Assembly (NCBI GenBank): GCA_012840755.1
Contig: DUWA01000149.1
Location: 1 to 5,937 of the forward strand
Direction of reading: 5' to 3'
Length of the DNA: 5,937 nucleotides
DNA from: Mycoplasmatota bacterium
Lineage (GTDB): Bacteria; Bacillota_I; Bacilli_A; RF39; UBA660
Below, piece after piece: positions 1-5,867 of this stretch. The translations under genes and the position numbers were made by a program. Position 1 is the stretch's first letter, and each line of letters opens with the position of its first letter. A model generated the notes under the pieces. The model ran no database searches. It was not told the DNA's origin and saw only the letters and a program-made list of their open reading frames with translations.

Positions 1-92
1 ATTTTAATATTTTGTATCAAAAAACAGATGAATTATTGTATCAAGCAAAAGAACAAGGAAAAAATTGTTTTATATACAATGATAATGAATAA
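1..92 (+). CDS. GGDEF-domain protein (probable diguanylate cyclase), 3' end only
   Basis: Only the last 29 codons are present; the gene begins before the window and the first complete codon starts at base 3. The translation contains DELLYQAKEQGKNCF followed by a short tail (IYNDNE) and TAA at 90-92. The pattern A/T-D-x-x-L-Y-x-A-K-x-x-G-K/R-N is the conserved last helix of GGDEF domains, which condense two GTP into cyclic di-GMP. The GGDEF signature, the inhibitory site and any sensor domain lie outside the window, so catalytic competence cannot be judged. The domain is at the extreme C-terminus, as is usual for diguanylate cyclases. A strong terminator follows 27 bases after the stop, so this gene ends its own transcript. 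Assignment to the GGDEF family is fairly secure; enzymatic activity is inference. Confidence 0.82.
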   Translation, partial: FNILYQKTDELLYQAKEQGKNCFIYNDNE

Positions 93-118
93 ATCTTTTA
101 AAAAATGGATATTTAGAC

Positions 119-150
119 AGTGGAGCGATTAACAATTGCTCCACTTTTTT
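119..150 (+). terminator. Intrinsic terminator after the GGDEF gene
   Basis: A perfect 8-bp stem, AGTGGAGC (119-126) pairing with GCTCCACT (138-145), encloses the 11-base loop GATTAACAATT, which can pair further internally. The stem is followed directly by a run of T (146-150). It separates the GGDEF transcript from the polymerase promoter that starts about 30 bases later. Confidence 0.92.
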
Positions 151-177
151 ATTACTATATTTTTAAAGAAATACCCC

Positions 178-206
178 TTGCAATAACTAAATTTCTTGGT
201 TATAAT
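178..206 (+). promoter_or_regulatory. Sigma-A-type promoter of the uvrX-yolD cassette
   Basis: TTGCAA (178-183) and a perfect TATAAT (201-206) are separated by the ideal 17 bases. The transcript would start about 5-8 bases after the -10, close to the ribosome binding site at 218, so the leader is very short (about 10 bases before the Shine-Dalgarno). No GAAC-N4-GTTC type LexA/DinR box is visible. A different dyad overlaps the spacer and -10 and is listed separately. Confidence 0.8.
183..203. promoter_or_regulatory. Inverted repeat over the uvrX promoter, candidate operator
   Basis: ATAACTAA (183-190) and TTGGTTAT (196-203) form an inverted repeat with a 5-base centre; 7 of 8 arm positions are complementary and the eighth is T opposite G. 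It fills the promoter spacer, takes in the last base of the -35 and enters the -10, which is where a repressor would block RNA polymerase. The position is seen directly; binding by any repressor is inference. It does not match the Gram-positive LexA consensus. Confidence 0.4.
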
Positions 207-217
207 GATTCAACATT

Positions 218-223
218 AAGGGG
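218..223 (+). promoter_or_regulatory. Ribosome binding site that favours a TTG start for uvrX
   Basis: AAGGGG abuts the in-frame ATG at 224 with no spacer, so it cannot serve that codon. It lies 9 bases before the in-frame TTG at 233, a workable distance. This is the reason for choosing TTG over the upstream ATG. Confidence 0.65.
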
Positions 224-232
224 ATGATTAGG

Positions 233-1507
233 TTGGAAAATTTAAATGAATATAAAATAAATCGTAATATTATTTGTATTGATTTAAAATCTTTTTATGC
301 ATCAGTTGAATGTGTTTTAAGAGGGCTTGATCCATTTGAAACACCATTAGTAGTTGCTGATCAAAGTAGAGGCGATGGTTCAATTGTTTTAGCAGTTACA
401 CCATACCTAAAAAGTAAAGGGGTTCCTTCAAGGCTAAGAATATTTGAATTGCCTAAAGATATTGAAATTATTTTCGCAAGACCACAAATGCACAAATACA
501 TGGAGTATGCTACTAAAATAATTGGAATATTTTTAGAATTTGTCAGTGAAGAAGACTTATATGTTTATTCAATAGATGAAACATTTATTGATTTAACTAA
601 CTACTTAAAATATTATAATAAAACAGATTATGAAATAGCAGAAGACATATTAAATGCTATTAAAACAAAATTAGGTCTTTATGCAACTTGTGGAATTGGG
701 CCTAATATGTTGCTTGCTAAATTATCCTTAGATATTGAAGCTAAAAACAATGATAATGGTATTGCTAAATGGCGTTATGAAGATGTAGAAACAAAACTAT
801 GGCCGGTTAGTCCTTTATCTAAAATGTGGAGCATAGGTAAAAGAATGGAACGTAAATTAAATTTAATGGGTTTAACTGAAATTGGTGATATAGCAAAATA
901 TAATAAAGAAAAATTAAAGAAAAAGTTTGGTGTTTTAGGATTGGAACTTTGGTATCATACCAACGGTATTGATATGAGTTTAATTCAAGATAAAAAAATA
1001 CTTAGAAACAAACCAAAATCTTATGGATTAAGTCAAGTATTATTTAGAGATTATAATGCAGAAGAAATTCTAACAATTATTTTAGAAATGACTGATGAGG
1101 TTACATCAAGACTAAGACTTTCTAAAAAAAGAGCTAAAACAATTAGTTTGTTTATTGGTTATAATAATGATTATGGTGAAGGTTTTTCAAGACAAATAAC
1201 ACTTGAGCAACCAACCGCAAATGAATTTTTAATATATGAAACTTGTATTAATATTTTCGATTCATTTTATGAAGGTTTCCCAATAAGGAAAGTTGGAATT
1301 AGTCTTTCGAACTTAGACGAAACAAGAACATATCAATATTCTTTATTTGAAGATGTTGAAAAAATAGATAGAGAAATAAAATTAAAGGCAAGCGTTGATA
1401 AAATAAAATTAAAATATGGTAAAAATTATATTGTAAGAGCAGTTTCTAATGAAGAGCATGCGACTGCTAAAAAACGTAATAAACTAATAGGTGGCCATCA
1501 TGTATAA
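233..1507 (+). CDS. uvrX: Y-family translesion DNA polymerase, UvrX/UmuC-like
   Basis: This is a predicted error-prone DNA polymerase that copies past lesions in the cytoplasm. From the TTG start it is 424 aa, normal for the Firmicute UvrX/YqjW branch. The palm begins with CIDLKSFYASVE: metal-binding D17, tyrosine Y22 at the steric-gate position, and E26. The second catalytic motif SIDETFIDLT carries D115 and E116. LAVTPYLKSKGVPSRLRIFELP is the conserved finger-region stretch, split here by LAVTPYLKSKG and VPSRLRIFELP. A helix-hairpin-helix-like thumb (around WSIGKRMERKLNLMGLTEIG) and a little-finger domain follow. The C-terminus LIGGHHV matches the conserved end of UvrX proteins that pair with YolD. 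No key residue is missing. An alternative ATG lies at 224 but has no usable ribosome binding site. The gene has its own promoter and overlaps yolD by 8 bases. The family is secure; the choice between UvrX, YqjW or generic UmuC naming is less so. Confidence 0.94.
   Translation: MENLNEYKINRNIICIDLKSFYASVECVLRGLDPFETPLVVADQSRGDGSIVLAVTPYLKSKGVPSRLRIFELPKDIEIIFARPQMHKYMEYATKIIGIFLEFVSEEDLYVYSIDETFIDLTNYLKYYNKTDYEIAEDILNAIKTKLGLYATCGIGPNMLLAKLSLDIEAKNNDNGIAKWRYEDVETKLWPVSPLSKMWSIGKRMERKLNLMGLTEIGDIAKYNKEKLKKKFGVLGLELWYHTNGIDMSLIQDKKILRNKPKSYGLSQVLFRDYNAEEILTIILEMTDEVTSRLRLSKKRAKTISLFIGYNNDYGEGFSRQITLEQPTANEFLIYETCINIFDSFYEGFPIRKVGISLSNLDETRTYQYSLFEDVEKIDREIKLKASVDKIKLKYGKNYIVRAVSNEEHATAKKRNKLIGGHHV
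1489..1494 (+). promoter_or_regulatory. yolD ribosome binding site inside the uvrX coding sequence
   Basis: AGGTGG lies 5 bases before the ATG at 1500 and is formed by the codons for the conserved Ile-Gly-Gly of the UvrX C-terminus. It decides the ATG at 1500 as the yolD start over the in-frame GTG at 1491, which lies within the site itself. Confidence 0.75.
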
Positions 1508-1817
1508 TGATCGTGGAATAATTAAATGGGCACCTTTTGATGCCTTAGTAGGATTTAATGATTTAATTAAAGAAATGCTTAACAATAAAAATAAAATTGA
1601 AAAACCAATTTTAAATGAAGACAGATTAGAAAAAATGGATAGAATTATAAAATATGCAATAAATAAAAACTTAGAACTAGAAATAACTTATTATGAAACG
1701 GGATTTATAAAAATAATTTATGGTTATATTAAAAAAATTGATATATATAATAGAAACGTTTTACTACAGTCAAATTTTTTGATTAAAATTGACGACGTTA
1801 TTAATTTAAATATTTAA
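1500..1817 (+). CDS. yolD: YolD-like protein, partner of the Y-family polymerase
   Basis: This is a 105-aa protein of the YolD-like family (PF08863 type), which is found beside uvrX/yqjW-type polymerases in Firmicutes and has been proposed to play a UmuD-like accessory role. Visible signature: N-terminal NDRGIIKWAPFDAL (residues 3-16), then a helical, lysine-rich middle with KPILNEDRLEKMDRII. The C-terminal half is a series of short beta strands (EITYYETGFIKIIYGYI, then a final IDDVINLNI). This order and length are typical of the family. There is no signal peptide or membrane segment, so it is cytoplasmic. The start ATG overlaps the last 8 bases of uvrX, and its ribosome binding site lies in the uvrX coding sequence, which points to translational coupling and stoichiometric production. 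The biochemical role of YolD is not settled; the pairing is the main evidence that it serves translesion synthesis. Confidence 0.88.
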   Translation: MYNDRGIIKWAPFDALVGFNDLIKEMLNNKNKIEKPILNEDRLEKMDRIIKYAINKNLELEITYYETGFIKIIYGYIKKIDIYNRNVLLQSNFLIKIDDVINLNI

Positions 1818-1849
1818 AATGCTTATTGATAATAAATTCTTTTTTATTT

Positions 1850-1858
1850 TGTTATACT
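1850..1858 (+). promoter_or_regulatory. Extended -10 promoter for the GlsB-type gene
   Basis: TGTTATACT is an extended -10 element (TG-n-TATACT) located 33 bases before the start codon. The only -35-like hexamer nearby, TTGATA at 1826-1831, is 21 bases away, too far to be convincing, so the extended -10 probably carries recognition. No sigma-B-type GTTT/GGGTAT pair is seen. Confidence 0.55.
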
Positions 1859-1890
1859 AAAAACATATATAACAAGGGAGGATTTAAACT

Positions 1891-2145
1891 ATGTGGAATA
1901 TTATTTTATGGATTTTATTTGGAGCATTAGCCGGTGCTGTAGCTGGACGTTTAATGGGTAGTAGAAGGGGTCTTCTTTCAAACATTGTTGTTGGAATTGT
2001 CGGTTCATTTTTTGCAGGATGGGCTGGAACAGGTTTTAAATCTCTCCAAACAACTAATTTATCACTAATTGGATTTTTAACTTCAGTTTTAGGAGCAGTA
2101 GTTTTCCTTGCGATTTTGAATTTTTTAACTGGTAGAAAAAATTAA
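1891..2145 (+). CDS. GlsB/YeaQ/YmgE-family small membrane protein (transglycosylase-associated family)
   Basis: This is an 84-aa hydrophobic protein with three predicted membrane helices (about residues 3-22, 28-49 and 56-79) and a short RKN tail. The first helix carries small-residue packing motifs (FGALAGAVAGRLMG), then an SRRGLL turn and VVGIVGSFFAGW, the hallmark arrangement of the family called transglycosylase-associated protein (PF04226 type). Length is typical (80-90 aa). Family members are often induced by envelope or general stress, but no enzymatic activity is established; the transglycosylase name is historical. The start is clear: AAGGGAGG at 1874-1881 sits 9 bases before ATG. 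It has its own extended -10 promoter and lies 73 bases after yolD. No clear terminator follows, so some read-through into the EAL gene is possible. Family assignment is confident; function is not. Confidence 0.9.
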   Translation: MWNIILWILFGALAGAVAGRLMGSRRGLLSNIVVGIVGSFFAGWAGTGFKSLQTTNLSLIGFLTSVLGAVVFLAILNFLTGRKN

Positions 2146-2184
2146 ATTGACTAAAAAATGTAATAAAACAATTGAACTATTTTT

Positions 2185-2213
2185 TTAATAAGTTTTAAAT
2201 AATCGGCTACAAT
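2185..2213 (+). promoter_or_regulatory. Weak candidate promoter of the EAL-amidohydrolase unit
   Basis: TACAAT (2208-2213) is an acceptable -10, and TTAATA (2185-2190) lies 17 bases upstream as a poor -35. A second -10-like hexamer, TATAAG, lies at 2219-2224. It is proposed because the 97-base gap after the GlsB gene has room for a promoter and nothing better is visible. Confidence 0.3.
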
Positions 2214-2242
2214 TAAAGTATAAGATTATCGCGGAGGGGAAA

Positions 2243-3880
2243 ATGTTTTTAAATAAAGATAAAATAAGGAAAAGAAAGATATATGTTGGCATTATTGTTG
2301 TAACAATGGTTTTTTCAATTACTTTGATTGTCTATTTAACCGGCGGTGTAATGTATGTTTATCCGCATTTAATGTATATACCAATTGTAATATGTGGTTT
2401 TGTTTTTGGAACTAAATACGGTATTTTAAATGCACTTATAGCGGGATTTTTACTAGGTCCACTAATGCCGCTTAATACAAGTACAGGAGAAAAGCAGTTA
2501 CTCTTCAATTGGCTATTTAGAACAATGATTTTTCTAGCCTTAGGAATACTTAGTGGTTATGCTAATTTAATTTTTAATAAACAAAGAAGACAAATTAATA
2601 AATCGTTGTTTTATCACAGTTTTTCTAATGTACCTAATCCTAATTATTTAAGAACGGTAGACTACAGTAATTTTGATGATGAAGTTCTAATTGTAACAAT
2701 TTTAATTCATAATTTCCAAAAAATAGTTGATACTTTTAGTCAATTGTTTCACTTTGAATTATTAAATCAAATCTATGTTAATTTAACTAATAAGATTAAA
2801 GATGAGAAAGTTATTGTTACAAATAACGGCGGTAAATTTTGGATGGTTATAAATAATAAAAATATTGAAGAAGTAAATGATTTATTAGAACGAATTTTAT
2901 TAGAAGACTATATTATTGATAATATTCCAATTTATTATGATTTTTCTTTTGGGTATAAAATAAAAAATATTAAAGATATCGAAATTACTACTGAACTCTT
3001 TAATAAAACAGACAACTGTGCTAATCAAGCATTAAAATTGGAAAAAAAGTATTTGATCGCTGCTAATGATTTATTAGATGATAATCAATATCAAATTTTA
3101 AGCGAATTTAGAACAGCCTTAAAAAACAATGAAACATTTTTACAATTTCAACCTAAAATCGCCTTAAAAAAAGATGAAATTAAATTAGAAGCTTTAATTA
3201 GATGGCAACATCCGGAAAAAGGGCTATTACTACCCGGGAAATTTATTCCTCAAGTAGAAGAGACAAAGTTAGCTAATGATTTATCTATATGGGTGTTAAA
3301 TGAAGTAATTGAAAAAATTAAAGAATTTGAAACTAAGAATTTTTACCCGGAAATTTCACTAAATATATCAGCTAAAAATTTATTTAATGATGAATTTATT
3401 AATCAAGCAATTATAATGATCAAAGATAGTGGAATTACTCCAAATCGAATTGAATTTGAAATTACCGAAAATACGATTATGAATAATCTTAATAAGTCTA
3501 AAGGTGTTTTAAAGAAACTAAAAGATGTTGGAATTAAAATTTCAATTGATGATTTTGGTAAAGGGTTCTCATCAATTAGTTATTTAACATTATTAGATAT
3601 TGATTATATTAAAATTGACAAGGGATTTATAGATGACTTAATTAAGGATGAAATATATGCAAAAATTGTGAAATATACAATTAATATATCTAAAGAACTA
3701 GGCTATGAAGTAATTTGTGAAGGTGTTGAAACTAAAGAACAATTTGAATTACTAAAATCATTAGGTTGTGATTATATGCAAGGTTATTATTTTTCAAAAC
3801 CATTAAACCAAAGTGATATCATGGAATGGTATAAAGTAAAGAGAGATGATGAAAATGAAAAAATTACTAACAAAATTTAG
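2243..3880 (+). CDS. Membrane-anchored c-di-GMP phosphodiesterase: degenerate GGDEF-like module plus EAL domain
   Basis: This 545-aa protein is predicted to hydrolyse cyclic di-GMP to pGpG. Residues about 13-33, 42-56, 60-77 and 88-108 are four membrane helices. The stretch HLMYIPIVICGFVFG resembles the N-terminal membrane sensors of many kinases and GGDEF proteins. Residues about 147-270 fit a GGDEF fold but are degenerate: the signature is GGKFW (196-200), and the metal-binding aspartates of the usual DLDxFK motif are replaced (ILIHNFQ, H156). Cyclase activity is therefore unlikely and a regulatory role more plausible. The EAL domain (about 290-535) has the full set of expected active-site residues: E316-A-L, N374, E406 (with E409 in EITE), D436-D437 in DDFGKGFSS, K457, E493 in CEGVET and Q513. 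The ribosome binding site GGAGGGG (2233-2239) lies just before ATG. The gene overlaps the following amidohydrolase. Phosphodiesterase function is well supported by residues; the signal sensed by the membrane part is unknown. Confidence 0.95.
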   Translation: MFLNKDKIRKRKIYVGIIVVTMVFSITLIVYLTGGVMYVYPHLMYIPIVICGFVFGTKYGILNALIAGFLLGPLMPLNTSTGEKQLLFNWLFRTMIFLALGILSGYANLIFNKQRRQINKSLFYHSFSNVPNPNYLRTVDYSNFDDEVLIVTILIHNFQKIVDTFSQLFHFELLNQIYVNLTNKIKDEKVIVTNNGGKFWMVINNKNIEEVNDLLERILLEDYIIDNIPIYYDFSFGYKIKNIKDIEITTELFNKTDNCANQALKLEKKYLIAANDLLDDNQYQILSEFRTALKNNETFLQFQPKIALKKDEIKLEALIRWQHPEKGLLLPGKFIPQVEETKLANDLSIWVLNEVIEKIKEFETKNFYPEISLNISAKNLFNDEFINQAIIMIKDSGITPNRIEFEITENTIMNNLNKSKGVLKKLKDVGIKISIDDFGKGFSSISYLTLLDIDYIKIDKGFIDDLIKDEIYAKIVKYTINISKELGYEVICEGVETKEQFELLKSLGCDYMQGYYFSKPLNQSDIMEWYKVKRDDENEKITNKI

Positions 3881-4982
3881 AAGAGATCTTCACCAGATAC
3901 CAGAGTTAAATTTTGATTTACCTGAAACAAATAAATATTTAATAAATGTATTAGAAAAACTTAATTTTGAATTATATAAAACTGCTAAAACAGGTATTAT
4001 TGCATACAAAAAAGGAAAATTAGATTCAAGTATAGCTTTTAGAGCTGATATGGATGCACTACCGATAGAAGAAAACAATGATGTGGACTATAAATCACTT
4101 AACGAAGGTTTAATGCATGCTTGCGGTCATGATGCACATATGAGTATTTTACTTGGATTTGCTAATTTAATAAGTAGTAAAGAGTTATTAAACGAGTCAA
4201 TTGTCTTAATTTTTCAACCAGCTGAAGAAACAATGGGGGGTGCAAAAGTTATAATTGATGAAGGTGTTTTCAAACAATTTAACATTAAAAAAATCTTTGG
4301 CATTCATGTTTATCCAAATTTAGATGAAGGTAAAATTGGAATTACTAAAGGAATAACAATGGCAAGAAGTGGAAGTTTTGAAATAACTTTTAATGGAAGT
4401 AGCGCGCATGGTGCTATGCCTAATGAAGGTATTGACACAATTGTTGCTGCGAGTAATTTTATAAACTCAATGCAGACAATAGTTGCAAGGAAAATTGATC
4501 CCACTGAAAGTGCAGTTATTAGTGTTGGCACAATAAATGGTGGTACCTTAGCTAATGTGATAGCGGATCAAACGGTAATTACTGGTACTATTAGAACTTT
4601 CAATGATGATGTATTTAAACAAATAGAAAAAGAGTTAAACAATTTAAAAATAGGTATAGAAGCAAGTTTTAACGTTTTAATTGATTTAAATGTTAAAGCT
4701 TTATATCCAGTATTGAATAATGATGTAGAAATATTTAATGATGTTTTAGAGATTTTAAAGCATAATTTTGAATATGAAATTCTAAAACCCATGATGACAT
4801 CAGAAGACTTTAGTTTTTATTTAGAAGAAGTTCCTGGACTATTTATGATGCTAGGCACTAAAAATGAAAAGAAAGGTTTTACTTATCCCCTACATCATAG
4901 TAAATTTAACTTAGACGAACAAGTATTACTTAAAGGTGTAGAGTTATATAATTTAATTGCTATAACATATAAATTGTATTAA
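3855..4982 (+). CDS. M20D-family metallo-amidohydrolase (N-acyl amino acid/hippurate/N-acetyldiaminopimelate deacylase type)
   Basis: This is a predicted cytoplasmic zinc- or manganese-dependent enzyme that removes an acyl group from an N-acylated amino acid. It is 375 aa, the normal size for M20D. Visible motifs in order: RRDLHQIPEL near the N-terminus; AFRADMDALPIEE; HACGHDAH with metal ligands C90 and H92 and D93; FQPAEE with E124 (probable base) and E125; GIHVYP with H151; the lid-domain histidine in SSAHGAMPNEG; TSEDFSFY; and LHHSKFNLDE with H347/H348. All expected catalytic positions are present. Substrate is not resolved: the sequence resembles both N-acetyldiaminopimelate deacetylases and generic hippurate/IAA-amino-acid hydrolases, and no lysine-pathway genes are nearby. 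ATGs at 3846, 3849 and 3855 are all in frame; 3855 is preferred because the purine-rich AAAGAGAG (3838-3845) is 9 bases before it and MKKLLTKFRRDLH fits family N-termini. It overlaps the EAL gene by 26 bases (35 if ATG 3846 is used), so it is probably translated from the same mRNA. Confidence 0.92.
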   Translation: MKKLLTKFRRDLHQIPELNFDLPETNKYLINVLEKLNFELYKTAKTGIIAYKKGKLDSSIAFRADMDALPIEENNDVDYKSLNEGLMHACGHDAHMSILLGFANLISSKELLNESIVLIFQPAEETMGGAKVIIDEGVFKQFNIKKIFGIHVYPNLDEGKIGITKGITMARSGSFEITFNGSSAHGAMPNEGIDTIVAASNFINSMQTIVARKIDPTESAVISVGTINGGTLANVIADQTVITGTIRTFNDDVFKQIEKELNNLKIGIEASFNVLIDLNVKALYPVLNNDVEIFNDVLEILKHNFEYEILKPMMTSEDFSFYLEEVPGLFMMLGTKNEKKGFTYPLHHSKFNLDEQVLLKGVELYNLIAITYKLY

Positions 4983-4987
4983 AAGGG

Positions 4988-5019
4988 AAAAAAGCCATTT
5001 GATTTAGTGGCTTTTTTTG
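4988..5019 (+). terminator. Intrinsic terminator after the amidohydrolase
   Basis: AAAAAAGCCA (4988-4997) pairs with TGGCTTTTTT (5008-5017) around the loop TTTGATTTAG, followed by T and G. The GCCA/TGGC core is flanked by A and T tracts, so it could act on both strands. It begins 6 bases after the stop codon and closes the EAL-amidohydrolase unit. Confidence 0.92.
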
Positions 5020-5261
5020 TTTTTAAAATTGCCACCTTCTTAAAAAGAAGTGCTCAATAGTCAAAACATGGTCTTTCACAAACATTAATTAATACCCGTA
5101 AAACAGTCTTTTATATAGAATAAACCGTTTCGTTAGATCAAATATGATAAAATAAACTAAAGTAGTATTCTTGTTAGGTTATAATATAAAATACAAAATA
5201 TTAAACCATAAGAAAATAAAGTTAAAACCTCTTAACATAAAAACAAGGATGGGTGATATTG
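5020..5261. other. Noncoding gap with weak promoter-like elements
   Basis: No gene, tRNA, repeat array or recognised riboswitch is visible here. Contents noted: an AAGAAG hairpin CTTCTT-AAA-AAGAAG (5036-5050) with no T tract; an extended -10-like TGATAAAAT (5145-5153); a perfect TATAAT (5180-5185) with no good -35 at 16-18 bases; and a 5-bp inverted repeat GTTAA/TTAAC (5221-5236) just before the ribosome binding site of the next gene. The promoter of the downstream membrane protein is presumably one of the two -10-like elements, but the sequence does not decide which. Confidence 0.45.
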
Positions 5262-5711
5262 ATGGAAAACAAATATTTGAAAAAATATAAAATATCAAGC
5301 TGGATATTAATCATTTTTCAATATGTTGTTTTAGCATTCTTACTATACCTTTTCATCATGCTTTTATTAATTAAAAGTATCATACTTTTTGTATTGTATA
5401 CGGCATTGTTTTTTATTATTTTAAAAATAAGTATTGATAATACAAAAGCCTTGATAAAACTCATTGGCTTTGACAAACATTATCAAGCCATCAAAGAACT
5501 AAAAGCAGTTTCACTGATGTATATTGGTGCGATCTTTTTTATGTTACTTTCTTTAATCTATGAGCAAGAACTGACAACTATCATAATTATCTTATTAATC
5601 ATAAGTATCATATCTGTGATCATCATAAATTATTTAATGGCACATCATAATTTTAACAAAGAAAATGATAAAAAAAGTGAATATCTACAAATTATTGACA
5701 CAGAAAAATAA
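5262..5711 (+). CDS. Unrecognised four-helix membrane protein
   Basis: I do not recognise the family. The 149-aa protein starts with a lysine-rich cytoplasmic-type segment (MENKYLKKYK), then two close membrane helices (about residues 12-35 and 36-54). A polar, partly helical loop of about 30 residues follows (NTKALIKLIGFDKHYQAIKELK), then two more helices (about 80-101 and 103-126) and a charged 23-residue C-terminal tail. This suggests an integral membrane protein with both ends and the central loop on the inside. The start ATG at 5262 is chosen because AAGGATGGGTGAT (5245-5257) precedes it closely; an in-frame GTG at 5253 lies inside that site. It is a lone gene behind a terminator. Its isoleucine codons are unusual for this window: 12 of 31 are ATC by hand count, against a strong ATT/ATA preference in the genes upstream, which may mean a different origin. 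No function is proposed. Confidence 0.75.
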   Translation: MENKYLKKYKISSWILIIFQYVVLAFLLYLFIMLLLIKSIILFVLYTALFFIILKISIDNTKALIKLIGFDKHYQAIKELKAVSLMYIGAIFFMLLSLIYEQELTTIIIILLIISIISVIIINYLMAHHNFNKENDKKSEYLQIIDTEK

Positions 5712-5727
5712 GTCCAAAATAAAAAAA

Positions 5728-5817
5728 GACTTGACCATAGCTGTAGGTGTTTGAAAGGTTTCCAGCTAGATATCCTGCAATACCACCGGTTTCTGTCCAG
5801 CTGTTGTTTTTTCCTAA
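5728..5817 (-). pseudogene. Remnant of a GLUG-repeat surface protein
   Basis: Read on the minus strand, 5817 down to 5728 gives about 30 residues, including NNSWTETGG followed by GIAGYLAGNLSNTYSYGQV. This matches the GLUG motif (GGLVGxxxGxIxNSYxxGxV), a short repeat of secreted or cell-surface proteins such as M26 IgA-protease-type proteins. There is no start codon with a ribosome binding site. The frame runs on into AT-rich residues without family character and stops at 5692-5694, inside the end of the membrane-protein gene. Only one repeat unit survives, so this is a decayed or transplanted fragment rather than a gene. Its base composition is less A+T-rich than its surroundings. Confidence 0.62.
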
Positions 5818-5867
5818 TGATGTAATATGAAAATATAGATAATTAAATACATTAAAAATCTCTATTG

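Noticed and set aside
150..217. Canonical Gram-positive LexA (DinR) box upstream of uvrX
   Set aside because: No GAAC-N4-GTTC or close variant is present between the terminator and the start codon.
1823..1835. TTATT-GAT-AATAA hairpin followed by a T-rich stretch after yolD
   Set aside because: The stem is five A-T pairs only, too weak for an intrinsic terminator, and the T-rich stretch overlaps the next promoter.
3890..4792. Three minus-strand open frames of 62-74 codons (3890-4078, 4310-4531, 4568-4792)
   Set aside because: They lie wholly inside the M20D gene, which has full family motifs on the + strand. They have no ribosome binding sites and no recognisable protein character.
5036..5050. 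CTTCTT-AAA-AAGAAG hairpin
   Set aside because: No T tract follows on either strand and it sits just after a proper terminator; likely chance in A+T-rich DNA.
5221..5236. GTTAA-N6-TTAAC inverted repeat before the last gene's ribosome binding site
   Set aside because: The stem is only 5 bp with one G-C pair; it could be an operator half, but nothing supports this.
5020..5261. Possible c-di-GMP riboswitch, given the c-di-GMP genes nearby
   Set aside because: The conserved GEMM-type core (GGUCACGCACAGGGCAAACC-like) is absent, and no tetraloop-receptor pair is seen.
5705..5735. AAGTC...GACTT pair after the last gene as its terminator
   Set aside because: The stem is 5 bp, the loop is 13 bases, and the sequence after it (GACC) is not T-rich.
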